This document shows positions 62,809-64,000 of a stretch of DNA of 64,000 bases, one piece after another. The notes below the pieces were generated by a model. That model made no database searches and was not told the origin of the DNA. It saw nothing but the letters and a program-made list of their open reading frames with translations. Both the position numbers and the translations under genes were made by a program. Positions within the stretch are counted from its first letter, which is position 1, and each line of letters begins with the position of its first letter. Origin of the DNA: Combretum micranthum (taxonomy: Eukaryota > Streptophyta > Magnoliopsida > Myrtales > Combretaceae); assembly GCA_024138025.1 (NCBI GenBank), contig JAMXBD010000094.1, forward strand, positions 1,984,001-2,048,000, in the 5' to 3' direction.

Positions 62809-63188
62809 ATTTCCAAAGAACAAGATTTTCTTAACCAACGTAATTTACATTTTTGTAAAAATATAAAAACTCCATTGTTTTAAATAAGACATTGATTAAA
62901 ATAAACTTCAAAACTAGATCATGTTTGTGAAAATTCAAATTAGTCAAATAGGGAAGGAAGCACAACTAAAGTTGCACAACATTGGGATAAAATCAAATTC
63001 TAAGATTACATAGGATACGATTTGTACATTAATAGTGGGTTTAGCACTAGTGATATGAAGAATGATGATATATTGACTTTTTAGGATATATGAATTGTAG
63101 AGCTCGTTGCACCTCAAACTAGGAGTGTGATAATTACAGTGGGAAAAAATAGTATGTCTACTTTTAGTATCAATTTAAAGCACATATA
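62809..63188. other. no recognisable feature
   Basis: AT-rich DNA without coding or repeat signal. Confidence 0.5.
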
Positions 63189-63197
63189 TATAATTAT

Positions 63198-63560
63198 GGG
63201 ATAATGACTAAAATAGTACTTGAACTTTCAAAAAGAACAATTAGGTATCTAAAGTTTGGTTTTGAACAATTTGATATCTGAACAAAGTTTTCGTTGACCT
63301 TTTTCATACTTTAGCTTTGATTTTGAATAATTTGGTACTTGAATAAACTTTTATAGACTTTTTTCATATCTCATTTTACTTGCTTCAGGTATGAAAAAAG
63401 TAAACAAAAAGTTTATTCATGTACAAATCGTTCAAAACCAAACTTCATGTATAAAAATGTCAATGAAAACTTCGTTCGATACCAAATTATTCAAAACCAG
63501 ACTTTAGATATCTAATCGTTTTTTTTGCAAAAGTTCATGTATCATTTTTGTTATTAACCC
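63198..63560. mobile_element. foldback Mutator-type MITE
   Basis: It is almost entirely an inverted repeat. Each ~170-bp arm begins GGGATAATGAC or GGGTTAATAAC and holds two direct copies of AAGTTTGGTTTTGAACAATT. TATAATTAT is duplicated exactly at 63189-63197 and 63561-63569 (9 bp). There is no coding capacity. The transcript would form a long hairpin. Confidence 0.88.
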
Positions 63561-63569
63561 TATAATTAT

Positions 63570-64000
63570 CTATGGGATCTATAATTTAAATACCTGAAGT
63601 GTTTAAAATTCCTCAAAAGAATAAATATGTAATGTCTCTAAAATAACTAAATCTCTGAAAAAGGATTAATTGAATTATATTTAATAAGCATGGAAACAAT
63701 ACAATGATGGCATCCTAAGAATTGGAGTAATCTATACAACTTTTCCTTAGAGACCTAACTCATATCATAGTAGATAGTCCATCTTAATTATTGTTTAAAC
63801 ACCAGCCACTTCATTCTAGATGACCATTTGCATTACAGGCCAACATTTCATTAGTCACTTATCATTAATTCGATTTGTATATCCTAAAAATACATATACA
63901 AAAATAACAATTACATACTTAAGAATCTCTCAAACCTTGAAAAATACCAAAACTATGTTCAATTGCTAAATAATAAAACATATAGATAATTAATACCTAT
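63570..64000. other. no recognisable feature
   Basis: AT-rich DNA to the window edge. Confidence 0.5.

Overview
The window is an AT-rich, repeat-dominated stretch of flowering-plant nuclear DNA, probably from a eudicot. I see no intact host gene, no rRNA or tRNA gene and no CRISPR array. Recognisable coding sequence is almost all decayed retrotransposon protein. The one exception is a fragment of a CC-NBS disease-resistance gene carried inside a DNA transposon. The plant assignment rests on the element types (Tat-lineage and chromoviral Ty3/gypsy, Ty1/copia with a UBN2-type gag, gag-only elements, Mutator- and hAT-like non-autonomous elements) and on the plant-type P-loop of the resistance fragment.

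Layout. 1-2386: 3' end of a Ty1/copia element (RNase H remnant, several polypurine tracts, a 3' LTR with an internal ~90-bp tandem repeat). 3.96-6.98 kb: three DNA transposons nested inside one another. 7.35-8.14 kb: a decayed inverted repeat. 8.57-10.49 kb: a Mutator-like MITE split by a copia-type LTR. 14.85-17.17 kb: remains of a chromoviral integrase with chromodomain, interrupted by a MITE, next to a copia gag remnant. 19.56-21.68 kb: a solo LTR of chromovirus type with a near-perfect target duplication. 23.62-26.50 kb: a gag-only LTR element with three full LTRs and one partial LTR, the whole flanked by a perfect AAACA duplication. 30.43-32.23 kb and 57.17-58.22 kb: further candidate chromoviral LTRs. 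35.06-35.88 and 38.14-39.13 kb: hAT-like elements. 42.66-55.01 kb: a 12.3-kb Tat-lineage Ty3/gypsy element on the minus strand with both LTRs, GAAGG duplications, a decayed gag-pol and a degenerate spliced-looking antisense gene between pol and the 3' LTR. 58.25-60.06 kb: a Pack-MULE-like element with ~290-bp terminal inverted repeats around a CC-NBS fragment. 62.43-62.80 and 63.20-63.56 kb: two Mutator-type MITEs.

How the parts relate. The pattern is successive insertion and decay. Terminal repeats and target duplications give relative ages: the 15.2-kb MITE is younger than the integrase it splits, the copia-type LTR is younger than the MITE it splits, and the three elements at 4-7 kb went in one after another. 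The most interesting items are the Pack-MULE with its resistance-gene fragment, the antisense gene in the Tat element, and the three-LTR gag-only element. No ORF here can be called a working gene with confidence.
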